Of a DNA stretch of 64,000 nucleotides, positions 8,604-16,410 are shown one piece after another. The DNA lies in contig NZ_CP109596.1 in the NCBI RefSeq assembly GCF_036327755.1, positions 5,332,001 through 5,396,000 on the forward strand. The letters are read 5' to 3'. The stretch comes from Nocardia sp. NBC_01503 (lineage in GTDB: Bacteria; Actinomycetota; Actinomycetes; Mycobacteriales; Mycobacteriaceae). Each line of letters begins with the position of its first letter. The stretch's first letter is position 1. Both the position numbers and the translations under genes were made by a program. Below the pieces are notes generated by a model. The model saw nothing but the letters and a program-made list of their open reading frames with translations, searched no databases and was not told where the DNA came from.

Positions 8604-9929
8604 ATGCGTACAGCGCTTATCGCATATTCCGAGGTGCCGTCTGCCGGAAAGGTCGGCCCGCCGATGCTCATCGTGATCGCACCCGCCGATGGCAGGGTGG
8701 TCGACACCATTCCCGCCCACACCCCCGAAGCGGTTCGCGATACCGTGGATCGGCTACGCGATAACAGCGTGCTGTGGCGGTCGCTGGGCGTGGTGGGGCG
8801 CATCCACTGGCTGTATACGTTCCGGAACTGGTTACAGGACAACAGGTCCGGGCTCGCCGCGCTACTCGGGCTGGAGACCGGCAAACCCGAAGCCGAGGCC
8901 GATGCCGAGTTGGCGCTCACCCTCGAAGCCCTGGATCACTACCGCACCCATGCCGCCGAATTCCTCGGCGGCAGAATGCCGCAGGCGGCAATGCGGCCCG
9001 GCGCGGCCATGCAGCTCGCCGTCGCCCATCACTCCTGCGCGGTGGTCGGGGTGATCGGCCCGTGGACATATCCGTTGGCGCTGGCCATGTTCGACGCCCT
9101 GCCCGCCCTGCTGGCCGGTGCGGCCGTGGTCGTCAAACCCTCTTCACAGACCCCGCTCACCATGCGCGCCATCACCGCCGGCTGGGCAAGTACCGGCGCG
9201 CCAGGGGTTTTCGAGACGGTGACCGGACACGACGCCGGTCCGGCCGTGGTCGACCATGTGGACTATGTCCGCTTCACCGGCAGCGCCGAGACCGGAAAGG
9301 TGGTGGCGCTGCGCGCCGCTGCCCGGTTGATCCCATGCTGTCTGGATCTGGGCGGTAAGTCCGCGGCGGTGGTGCTCGCCGACGCCGATCTCGACAAAGC
9401 GGCCGCGAGTATCGCCCTCGGCGGATTGGCAAATAGCGGGCAAAATCCCAATGCGATCGAGCGCGTCTATGTCGAAAGTGCGGTCTACGACGCCTTTCTC
9501 GACAAACTCGTCGATGAGGCCGCCGCCTTCGGGCCGATTCTGGGCGATGACACCGCCGTCGGCGTCATGACCTCCGCCAAACATATCGACGTGGTTCGCG
9601 ATCAGGTGCGCGACGCACTGCTCAAGGGCGCGATCCTGCGCTGCGGCGGCACCGCCTCCGGGCACAGCTTCGAACCCACCGTCCTCGCCGATGTCGATCC
9701 CACCATGGCGGTGCTGACCCAGCAGACCCTCGGCCCGGTACTGCCGGTGGTGCGCGTCGCCTCGGCCGGTGAAGCCTTCGAACTCGCACTGCGACCACCC
9801 GGTCCGCCGTGCGTGAGCGTGTGGACCGGGGATATCGCGGTCGGCGCTCGCGCGGTGGGCCGGTTCGCGCCCGCACCCGTCGGAGTGAACGACGTATCGG
9901 TACACGTGGCCCGTCCCGCGCCGTACTAG
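8604..9929 (+). CDS. Aldehyde dehydrogenase-like protein lacking the catalytic cysteine
   Basis: 441 residues from ATG 8604 (alternatives GTG 8595, ATG 8664). The ALDH fold is clear: GVIGPWTYPLALAMFDALPALLAGAAVVVKPS (cofactor-binding region), VRFTGSAETGK and LDLGGKSAAVVLADADLD. Two active-site changes are visible. The E of the usual ELGGK is Asp248, and the catalytic Cys of the NSGQxC motif is Pro282 (NSGQNPNA, codon CCC at 9447-9449). The C-terminus stops early, at VSVHVARPAPY, without the usual final strand. The frame is intact, so it is probably expressed but without dehydrogenase chemistry. It could be a binding or regulatory protein, or the start of gene decay. Confidence 0.85.
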   Translation: MRTALIAYSEVPSAGKVGPPMLIVIAPADGRVVDTIPAHTPEAVRDTVDRLRDNSVLWRSLGVVGRIHWLYTFRNWLQDNRSGLAALLGLETGKPEAEADAELALTLEALDHYRTHAAEFLGGRMPQAAMRPGAAMQLAVAHHSCAVVGVIGPWTYPLALAMFDALPALLAGAAVVVKPSSQTPLTMRAITAGWASTGAPGVFETVTGHDAGPAVVDHVDYVRFTGSAETGKVVALRAAARLIPCCLDLGGKSAAVVLADADLDKAAASIALGGLANSGQNPNAIERVYVESAVYDAFLDKLVDEAAAFGPILGDDTAVGVMTSAKHIDVVRDQVRDALLKGAILRCGGTASGHSFEPTVLADVDPTMAVLTQQTLGPVLPVVRVASAGEAFELALRPPGPPCVSVWTGDIAVGARAVGRFAPAPVGVNDVSVHVARPAPY

Positions 9930-10040
9930 TCGGACGAGGGCCAGACGGCTCCCACCCCGCCGCCCTGTCCCCGGCGGGTCGGGGTGGGACCTCGCGTCAT
10001 CAGGAATGGGCCTGCCGGAGTGACGGGTAGGTTGTTGCGG

Positions 10041-10409
10041 ATGGGAGATGAGACGACGCCGAAGACCCTGCTGCACATCTGCGCTCGCGACGAGTGGGAG
10101 GCGGCCGTGGCGGCGGGGGAGTACCGCGCGCCCTCGCTGGCGGAGGTCGGATTCATTCATCTCTCCGAGCCGTATCAGGTGCACCTGCCCGCCAATCGGC
10201 TCTTCGCCGGGCGCGCGGATATGGTGCTGCTGCGGCTGGATCCGGAGCTGCTCGGGGCCGAGGTGAAGTGGGAGCCCGGCGTGCCGACCGATCCCGAATC
10301 CATGCGCTTCCCGCATCTGTACGGTCCCCTGCCGATCGCGGCGGTCGTGAAAATCACCGCCTATCAGCCAGGACCGGACGGTTTGTACAGCGCGCTCGCC
10401 GAGAGCTGA
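10041..10409 (+). CDS. DUF952 domain protein
   Basis: 122 residues from ATG 10041; an upstream in-frame start at 9984 would add a non-conserved leader. LLHICARDEWEAAVAAGEYRAPSL, GFIHLSEPYQV and VKWEPG...FPHLYGPLP are the hallmarks of DUF952, a small family of unknown function related in fold to ADP-ribosyl transferases or glutathione S-transferase N-terminal proteins (uncertain). It lies 43 bp before the antiporter subunit on the same strand, so cotranscription is possible. Confidence 0.87.
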   Translation: MGDETTPKTLLHICARDEWEAAVAAGEYRAPSLAEVGFIHLSEPYQVHLPANRLFAGRADMVLLRLDPELLGAEVKWEPGVPTDPESMRFPHLYGPLPIAAVVKITAYQPGPDGLYSALAES

Positions 10410-10452
10410 GCTGATCCACCGGCATCCGGCCACCCTGTCCTAATCTGGACGG

Positions 10453-10935
10453 GTGAACGTCGATGTGACAGCGCTGCCCGGTATCGGTGTGCGGAAGGAT
10501 TTCGAGGTCCGTTCGGGGCGTCGGATCGGGGTGGTGGCGCATCGGGACGGCACCATCGACCTGATCGTCTCCCAGCGGGACGACCCGGACGCCTGCCTGG
10601 CGCAGGTCCCGCTCACCAGCGATGAGGCCGCGGTCATGGCCAATCTGCTGGGTGCGCCGCAGTTGGTGGAGAAGCTCAAGGAAGACCACCGCGACCTACC
10701 CGGAATCACCACCCGCCAACTACCTATCGGCGGCAATTCGCCCTATCGCGGCCGCATGCTCGGCGAGACCGGTATGCGCACCCGCACCAAAGCCTCCATC
10801 GTCGCGGTGATGCGCGCGGGCCAGCTACACCCCTCGCCCGGCCCCGATTTCGTCCTGGACTCCGGCGACCTGCTGGTTGTCGTCGGCACGCCGCACGGAC
10901 TGGACGCGGCCGCCCGCATCCTGGCCGACGGCTGA
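10453..10935 (+). CDS. Cation:proton antiporter regulatory subunit (TrkA-C domain, KhtT-like)
   Basis: 160 residues from GTG 10453. The N-terminal half (DVTALPGIGVRKDFEVRSGRRIGVVAHRDG) resembles the KhtT N-terminal domain. The C-terminal half (MRTRTKASIVAVMRAG...PGPDFVLDSGDLLVVVGTPHGLDAAARIL) is a TrkA-C/RCK_C domain that binds nucleotides or ions to gate a partner channel. It precedes the antiporter gene by 4 bp, the arrangement of B. subtilis KhtT-KhtU, a K+/H+ efflux system. It is inferred to be the cytoplasmic regulator of the next gene product. Confidence 0.9.
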   Translation: MNVDVTALPGIGVRKDFEVRSGRRIGVVAHRDGTIDLIVSQRDDPDACLAQVPLTSDEAAVMANLLGAPQLVEKLKEDHRDLPGITTRQLPIGGNSPYRGRMLGETGMRTRTKASIVAVMRAGQLHPSPGPDFVLDSGDLLVVVGTPHGLDAAARILADG

Positions 10936-10939
10936 ACCG

Positions 10940-12133
10940 GTGGACTCGACCGGCCTAGCCCTGATCGAACTCGGCGCGATCCTGTTCGCGCTCGGCATGA
11001 TGGGCCGGTTCGCCGCCCGCTTCGGCATGTCGCCGATTCCGCTCTATCTCCTGGGCGGGCTCGCCTTCGGTGAGGGCGGGATCATCGAGATGCGGGCCGC
11101 GGCCGAGTTCGGTCATCTGGCCGGTGAGATCGGCGTGGTGCTGCTGCTCCTGTTGCTCGGATTGGAGTACACCGCAGCCGAATTGGTCACCGGACTGCGC
11201 CGGGGCTGGCTCGCGGGTGTGCTCGACATCGTCGCCAATGCGACACCCGGCGCACTGGTGGCACTGTTCCTGGGCTGGGGGCCGGTGGGTGCGGTGACCA
11301 TGGCGGGCGTCACCTATATCTCTTCCTCCGGAATCGTCGCCAAGGTACTCAACGACCTTGGGCGACTGGGTAACCGCGAGACCCCGGTCATCCTGTCGAT
11401 CCTGGTGTTCGAGGATCTGGCCATGGCGGTGTACCTGCCGATCCTGACCATGATGCTGGCCGGAGTGAGCTTCGCCAGCGGGATGAAATCCCTGGCCATC
11501 GCATTGGTCGCGATCACCGTGGTGTTGCTGGTGGCATTGCGGTACGGGCGCTATGTCTCGGCCGTGGTGGACAGCAATGACAATGAGGTCTTCCTGCTCA
11601 AACTGCTGGGCGCGGCGCTGCTGGTCGCGGGTGCGGCCTCCGCGCTGAATGTGTCGGCCGCGGTCGGCGCGTTCCTGCTCGGTATCGCCATCTCCGGATC
11701 GACCGCGACGGAGGCGGCCAAACTCCTGGAGCCGCTGCGAGATCTGTTCGCGGCCATATTCTTCGTGGCCTTCGGGCTCAATACCGATCCGCGCGCCATC
11801 CCGCCGGTGCTGGGCTGGGCCATCGCCCTGGCCGTGATCACCTCATTGACCAAGATCGGCACCGGCTGGTGGGCCGCTCGACGGCAGGGCATTCGCCGGA
11901 TGGGCCGGGCGCGCGCGGGCGCCGCCCTGGTGGCGCGCGGCGAGTTCTCCATTGTCATTGCCGGGCTGGCGGTTTCGATGGGCGGGGTGAGCCATGAGCT
12001 GGCCGCTCTGGCCTCTGCCTATGTACTAATTATGGCCGTACTGGGGCCGATCGCCGCCCGCGTGGTCGAGCCTGCCGTCCGGTTCTTCCAGCGCGACCGC
12101 AGCAGCGGACTCGATCCCGTCGCCGGGATCTGA
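10940..12133 (+). CDS. Monovalent cation:proton antiporter, CPA2 family (KhtU-like)
   Basis: 397 residues from GTG 10940, 4 bp after the regulatory subunit. The protein is almost wholly transmembrane, with about 11-12 helices of the Na+/H+ exchanger fold. Landmarks are LLLLGLEYTAAELVTGLRRGW, SSSGIVAKVLNDLGRLGNRETPVILSILVFEDLAMAVYL (the CPA2 core with ED) and ALVARGEFSIVIAGLAVS. It probably exports K+ or Na+ in exchange for H+ under control of the KhtT-like subunit. Its last 108 bp overlap, antisense, the end of the rhomboid-like gene. Confidence 0.9.
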   Translation: MDSTGLALIELGAILFALGMMGRFAARFGMSPIPLYLLGGLAFGEGGIIEMRAAAEFGHLAGEIGVVLLLLLLGLEYTAAELVTGLRRGWLAGVLDIVANATPGALVALFLGWGPVGAVTMAGVTYISSSGIVAKVLNDLGRLGNRETPVILSILVFEDLAMAVYLPILTMMLAGVSFASGMKSLAIALVAITVVLLVALRYGRYVSAVVDSNDNEVFLLKLLGAALLVAGAASALNVSAAVGAFLLGIAISGSTATEAAKLLEPLRDLFAAIFFVAFGLNTDPRAIPPVLGWAIALAVITSLTKIGTGWWAARRQGIRRMGRARAGAALVARGEFSIVIAGLAVSMGGVSHELAALASAYVLIMAVLGPIAARVVEPAVRFFQRDRSSGLDPVAGI

Positions 12134-12838
12134 AGGGACGGCGGCCCTTTCGGCGGTCGGCCCGGTCCGGGTGATCGAGTTGCGCCAAGCCAGCAGGCGG
12201 CGCGATGCCAGCACCGCCAGACCACCGAGGACGAAACCGATGATGAGCGCGAGCAAATGGCCGTAATCGGTGAAGGTCGGACCGTTCCAGAGCGCGTAGC
12301 CGTACCAGATCAGCAGTCCGACAGCGTAAATCAGGCGAACCCGGCCGCGTAATCGATACGCCATCACCGCGAGCATGGCCGAGATTCCGTAGCTCGGGCC
12401 GACATCCGACGCCACCGTCACCCGGAACGGGATCATATCCCGGGCCACCGCATGCGAAATCGCGCTCACCGTGAGCAGAGTCGCGCCGACATGCCCGGCC
12501 GCCACCACCAGAATCCAGCGCAGTGAACCCAGCCAGCGTTCGGCCAGTGCCATCACCGTGAGCAGGATGAGAATGTCACCCCACGGGAAACCGCCATCGG
12601 TCCAGAAGGCCGAGGCGAGCAGCACCTGAATCGGATCACGCTGCATATTGCGCAGATTCGTCGACGCCGACAGGATCAGGTGACGGCCGACGATATCGCT
12701 GGCCCCGCGCAGCGTCCACCAGGTGACGAAGAGCGTGAAGGCGTAGGCGATCGAGGCCGGGGCCACCGCCAGCAACCGCTGATAGGCGCTCGCCGCCCGG
12801 CGGAATCGCCGCGGACGCCGCCACCACGCACTCACCAT
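12026..12838 (-). CDS. Rhomboid-like integral membrane protein
   Basis: 270 residues from ATG 12838; in-frame ATGs at 12901 and 12940 would add a soluble leader. About six transmembrane helices are visible. DVGPSYGISAMLA holds a GxSxG-like serine, and DYGHLLALIIGFVLGG in a later helix holds a histidine, matching the Ser-His dyad of rhomboid intramembrane proteases. Catalytic activity is inferred, because actinobacterial rhomboid-like proteins are often uncharacterised. The soluble C-terminal tail (about residue 235 on) is encoded in the 108-bp region overlapping the antiporter gene. Confidence 0.78.
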   Translation of the reverse strand: MVSAWWRRPRRFRRAASAYQRLLAVAPASIAYAFTLFVTWWTLRGASDIVGRHLILSASTNLRNMQRDPIQVLLASAFWTDGGFPWGDILILLTVMALAERWLGSLRWILVVAAGHVGATLLTVSAISHAVARDMIPFRVTVASDVGPSYGISAMLAVMAYRLRGRVRLIYAVGLLIWYGYALWNGPTFTDYGHLLALIIGFVLGGLAVLASRRLLAWRNSITRTGPTAERAAVPSDPGDGIESAAAVALEEPDGRLDHAGGDRPQYGHN

Positions 12839-13129
12839 CCGGATCTCATCGCCGATATCGACGGAGTCGACCCAGGGTGGGTGGTACGTGCGCAATGTCA
12901 TCCGCAGGGGTCCGTTCTCGCGTGTGCAGGGGATCGTCACCGTGTGAACCGACGTCCCGCCAGGGCGTCGTTCTCATCGTATCCCGAGGTCAGGCCGGTT
13001 CGCAGCGGCACAGCGCGCAGGGTGGAAGTTACCTGCGGTAATCCGCCGGGAAAGCGGTGGTTACGGCACAGCAACATGGGTCCGGAGGATGGAGAGCAGC
13101 ATCCCGTGTCCACCTCCGAAGGAGCCTGA
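12839..13129. other. Intergenic region upstream of eutB
   Basis: About 290 bp (190 bp if the rhomboid-like gene starts at 12940) between divergent genes. Ethanolamine ammonia-lyase needs adenosylcobalamin, so I looked for a cobalamin riboswitch and did not recognise a B12 box. GAAGGAGCC before ATG 13130 is a good ribosome-binding site. No clear promoter or operator could be picked out. Confidence 0.4.
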
Positions 13130-14542
13130 ATGAGCGTGTACCACCAGGGCATCGGCGGTACCAACTACAGCTTCGACGGGCTGGTGGAGTTGCTGGCCAA
13201 GGCCACGCCCAAGCGCAGCGGGGATGAACTGGCCGGGTGCGCGGCGGAATCCGACGCCGAGCGGACCGCGGCGCAGTGGGCGCTGGCGGAGCTGCCGTTG
13301 AGTGTCTTCCTGAACGAACCGGTGGTGCCGTACGAGACCGACGAGGTCACGCGGTTGATCTTCGATACCCACGATCGCGTTGCGTTCCAGGCGATTTCGC
13401 ATCTCACCGTGGGTGGGCTGCGGGACTGGTTGCTCGCCGTCGCGGCCACCTCGGATGCCGGGAGCACCCTCGCCGCCGTCGCGCCCGGGCTGACTCCGGA
13501 GATGGTGGCGGCGGTCTCCAAGCTCATGCGCAATCAGGATTTGATCGCGGTCGCCAAGGCCACCGAGGTGACGGCCGGATTCCGGACCACCATCGGATTG
13601 CCGGGAACGCTCGCCACGCGCCTGCAACCCAACCATCCCACCGATGATCCACGCGGGATCGCCGCCGCGGTGCTGGACGGCTTGCTGCTGGGCTGCGGGG
13701 ACGCCGTGATCGGGATCAACCCGGCCACCGATTCACCCAAGGCCACCGCTGATCTGCTGTACCTGCTCGACGAGGTGCGCCAGCGCTTCGATATTCCGAC
13801 CCAGTCCTGTGTGCTCTCACATGTCACCACCACCATGGGATTGATCGAGGCCGGTGCGCCGGTGGATCTGGTATTCCAGTCCATCGCGGGCACCGAGGGC
13901 GCGAACTCCGGCTTCGGCGTGAATATCTCGCTGTTGCACGAGGCCGACGAGGCCGGACGGTCGCTGCGGCGCGGCACCGTCGGCGACAATGTCATGTACC
14001 TGGAAACCGGTCAGGGCTCGGCACTTTCGGCGGGCGCACACCTGGGCACCGGCGGAAAACCCGTCGATCAGCAGACCCTGGAGACCCGCGCCTATGCAGT
14101 GGCCCGTGATCTGGATCCGTTGCTGGTCAATACCGTGGTCGGATTCATCGGACCCGAATACCTCTACGACGGAAAGCAAATCATCCGAGCCGGGCTGGAA
14201 GACCATTTCTGCGGCAAACTCCTGGGCCTGCCCATGGGCGTCGACGTCTGCTACACCAACCACGCCGAAGCCGACCAGGACGATATGGACACCCTGCTCA
14301 CCCTCCTCGGCGCGGCCGGTTGCGCCTTCGTCATCGCCGTCCCCGGCGCGGACGACGTCATGCTCGGGTACCAGAGCCTGGCCTATCACGACGCCCTCTA
14401 CGCCCGAAAAGTCCTGGGCCTGCACCCCGCCCCCGAATTCGCCGCCTGGCTCGAGCGCCTCGGCATGATGAGCGCCGACGGCCGCATCCTGCCCGTGGAG
14501 CCGCTGTCGTCACCGCTGCGCGCCCTCGCCAGTGCCTCTTGA
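13130..14542 (+). CDS. eutB: Ethanolamine ammonia-lyase, large subunit
   Basis: 470 residues, close to the usual ~455. With EutC it converts ethanolamine to acetaldehyde and ammonia by an adenosylcobalamin radical mechanism; EutB carries the substrate site in a TIM barrel. Family sequence is visible throughout: MSVYHQGIGGTNYSFDG, LMRNQDLIAVAKATEVTAGFRTTIGLPGTL, RLQPNHPTDDPRG, GDAVIGINPATDS, SIAGTEGANSGFGVN, YLETGQGSALSAGAH and GVDVCYTNHAEADQDDMD. eutC follows after 13 bp. No eutA reactivase, permease or microcompartment shell genes are nearby, so this looks like a minimal cytosolic system for nitrogen or carbon from ethanolamine. Confidence 0.96.
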   Translation: MSVYHQGIGGTNYSFDGLVELLAKATPKRSGDELAGCAAESDAERTAAQWALAELPLSVFLNEPVVPYETDEVTRLIFDTHDRVAFQAISHLTVGGLRDWLLAVAATSDAGSTLAAVAPGLTPEMVAAVSKLMRNQDLIAVAKATEVTAGFRTTIGLPGTLATRLQPNHPTDDPRGIAAAVLDGLLLGCGDAVIGINPATDSPKATADLLYLLDEVRQRFDIPTQSCVLSHVTTTMGLIEAGAPVDLVFQSIAGTEGANSGFGVNISLLHEADEAGRSLRRGTVGDNVMYLETGQGSALSAGAHLGTGGKPVDQQTLETRAYAVARDLDPLLVNTVVGFIGPEYLYDGKQIIRAGLEDHFCGKLLGLPMGVDVCYTNHAEADQDDMDTLLTLLGAAGCAFVIAVPGADDVMLGYQSLAYHDALYARKVLGLHPAPEFAAWLERLGMMSADGRILPVEPLSSPLRALASAS

Positions 14543-14555
14543 GTAGGGAAGTACG

Positions 14556-15626
14556 TTGATCCGAGACGAATTCGACTACCCGCGCGCGAACGAAGCGGAC
14601 TATTCATCGCACCGCACAGTGGGATCGCACGGCGATTCGCCGGACCCCGGTGGTGCTGTGCGCGGTGGTTCGTTGGACCTGAGTGCGGCTGTGGCCGGCG
14701 ATTCGCCGAACTCGGGTGGTGCCGTGCGCGGGGATTCACCGAACCCGAGCGGGACTGTGCCTGGCGGTTCGCCACCCGCGAGCGCGGGGGCGCGCGGCGG
14801 ATCGCCGCTCCCACAGGCGGGGCCGGATGCTATTGCCGCCCGGGCATTCTGGGCCGAACTGCGGCGGAACACGCAGGCGCGCATCGGCTTGGGCCGGACC
14901 GGTGACGCGCTGCCCACCGCCGACGTTCTGGAGTTGCGGGCCGCGCATGCCGCTGCCCGCGATGCCGTGCACAACCCTCTCGATGTGGAAGTGCTTGCAG
15001 CACAGGTGAAATCCCTCGGCCTGGGCGATCCGGTGCAGGTGCGCAGCCGCGCCGGTAGCCGCTCCGAATACCTGCGCCGCCCCGATCTCGGGCGCCTGCC
15101 CGGCGAGTCCGAACTTCCGGCGGGGCAGGGTATTTCCGCCCTCGGTCACAGCGGCGCGGATATCGGCGTGGTGCTCGCCGACGGCCTCTCGCCGCGCGCG
15201 CTCACCGACCACGGCGCACCCATGCTCGCCGCCCTCTTCGATGCGCTCGGCGACCGTTTCACCTTCGCTCCGCCGGTCATCGCCACCCAATCGCGGGTGG
15301 CCCTCGGCGATCACATCGGCCATGCGCAGGGCGTCGGCACCGTTCTGGTCCTCATCGGCGAACGCCCGGGCCTCTCGGTCGCCGACAGCCTCGGCATCTA
15401 CCTCACCCACCTCCCGCGCCCGGGCCGCGCCGACTCCGAACGCAACTGCGTCTCCAATATTCACCCGCCCGAGGGGCTCGGCTACGCCCGCGCCGCCCAA
15501 GTCACCGCGGGTCTCATCGAAGGCGCTCGCCGCCTCGGCCGTTCCGGAGTGGACCTCAAGGACACCTCCGCCGACCTCGCACTCGACACCTCGGACCCGC
15601 TTGTTCTGGACGTCGAGTCGGCCTAG
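14556..15626 (+). CDS. eutC: Ethanolamine ammonia-lyase, small subunit, with repeat-rich N-terminus
   Basis: 356 residues from TTG 14556, supported by AGGGAA five bases upstream. EutC completes the cobalamin-binding site of the lyase. The conserved part starts near residue 92 (AIAARAFWAELRRNTQARIGLGRTGDALPT) and continues with VQVRSRAGSRSEYLRRPDLGR, GLSPRALTDH, ARVALGDHIG-type sequence and GERPGLSVADSLGIYLTH...ERNCVSNIHPPEGLGY. Residues 26-91 are six 11-residue units rich in Gly, Ser and Pro (for example GDSPDPGGAVR), extending the chain well beyond the usual ~295 residues. E. coli EutC also has a disordered N-terminus, so the repeats probably form a flexible tail. Confidence 0.95.
   Translation: MIRDEFDYPRANEADYSSHRTVGSHGDSPDPGGAVRGGSLDLSAAVAGDSPNSGGAVRGDSPNPSGTVPGGSPPASAGARGGSPLPQAGPDAIAARAFWAELRRNTQARIGLGRTGDALPTADVLELRAAHAAARDAVHNPLDVEVLAAQVKSLGLGDPVQVRSRAGSRSEYLRRPDLGRLPGESELPAGQGISALGHSGADIGVVLADGLSPRALTDHGAPMLAALFDALGDRFTFAPPVIATQSRVALGDHIGHAQGVGTVLVLIGERPGLSVADSLGIYLTHLPRPGRADSERNCVSNIHPPEGLGYARAAQVTAGLIEGARRLGRSGVDLKDTSADLALDTSDPLVLDVESA
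14631..14828 (+). repeat. Six in-frame 33-bp tandem repeats in eutC
   Basis: Six consecutive 33-bp units, each encoding 11 residues starting GDS or GGS (unit 1 GDSPDPGGAVR, unit 3 GDSPNSGGAVR, unit 4 GDSPNPSGTVP). Units 1, 3 and 4 are most alike; units 5 and 6 have diverged. Because 33 is a multiple of three, copy-number change would alter tail length without breaking the frame. Confidence 0.88.
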
Positions 15627-15777
15627 CCCATCGGTGGCCGACAGTTCGACACCTCCTCGTAAGGGATCTCGAGGACACCTCAGCCGACCTCGCTCCTACC
15701 GTGCTCAGCGTGTCCGCCGCGAGCGCGGCACCAGCCCGCTCTGTGCGTGATGGGTGCCACCCCGATATGTTGTCGCG

Positions 15778-16389
15778 GTGAGCGGATCGGTGCGGCTGGC
15801 ACGTGTGGCGAGGGCACTCCCGGCGGTGGCCGGGGTGCTGTTGTCGACGCAGCTGCTCGCGTTCACCTACGCGATTCGCAAGGCGCGGCAGTCGCCGCGA
15901 CTGGGCGCGGATGTGATCGTGGTGCTGGGTTGCCGGCTCAAGCGGGGTAGGGCCGGGCCACTGCTGGCATCCAGGCTGGAACGCGGGCTGGAGGTGTACC
16001 GGGCGGAGGTGGCCGCGGGTGGCGACCCGATGATGGTTGCCTCGGGCGGGCAGGGGCACGGGGCGACCGTCACCGAGGCCGACGCCATGGCCGACTACCT
16101 GGAAGACGCGGGTGTCCCGGCCGGAAAGATAGTGCGGGAGAACAGGTCTCGCAATACCGAGGAGAATCTCCGTTACACTGCGGCCGAGCTCGCGGCACGG
16201 CTGCCCGCCGATACGCGAATGACGGTGGTTACCAGTGATTTCCACGTCCTGCGCACCGCCGCGCTGGCCCGGCGGCTCGGCCTGCGCGCCCAGGTGGTGG
16301 GTGCGCGTACTGCCCGCCGGTTCGTTCCCAAGGCATACCCGCGCGAATTCGCCGCTGTCCTGATCTCATTTCGCCCCGCCGACTGGTAG
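15778..16389 (+). CDS. YdcF/SanA-like DUF218 protein
   Basis: 203 residues from GTG 15778 (an in-frame GTG at 15754 would add 8). It has one N-terminal hydrophobic segment (LPAVAGVLLSTQLLAFTYAI), then the DUF218 domain: DVIVVLGCRLKRGRAGPLLASRLERGLEVY, MVASGGQGHGATVTEADAMADYL, RSRNTEENLRYTAAEL and TSDFHVLRTAALARRLG. Proteins of this family are membrane-anchored and linked to envelope permeability (SanA) or S-adenosylmethionine binding (YdcF). The true reaction is unknown. It stands alone and is convergent with the NhaP-type antiporter gene. Confidence 0.87.
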   Translation: MSGSVRLARVARALPAVAGVLLSTQLLAFTYAIRKARQSPRLGADVIVVLGCRLKRGRAGPLLASRLERGLEVYRAEVAAGGDPMMVASGGQGHGATVTEADAMADYLEDAGVPAGKIVRENRSRNTEENLRYTAAELAARLPADTRMTVVTSDFHVLRTAALARRLGLRAQVVGARTARRFVPKAYPREFAAVLISFRPADW

Positions 16390-16410
16390 GCCGCCGACTG
16401 GTATTCCGGA

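Noticed and set aside
12941-13129. Cobalamin riboswitch upstream of eutB
   Set aside because: Expected from the enzyme's cofactor, but no B12-box-like sequence or matching fold was recognised.
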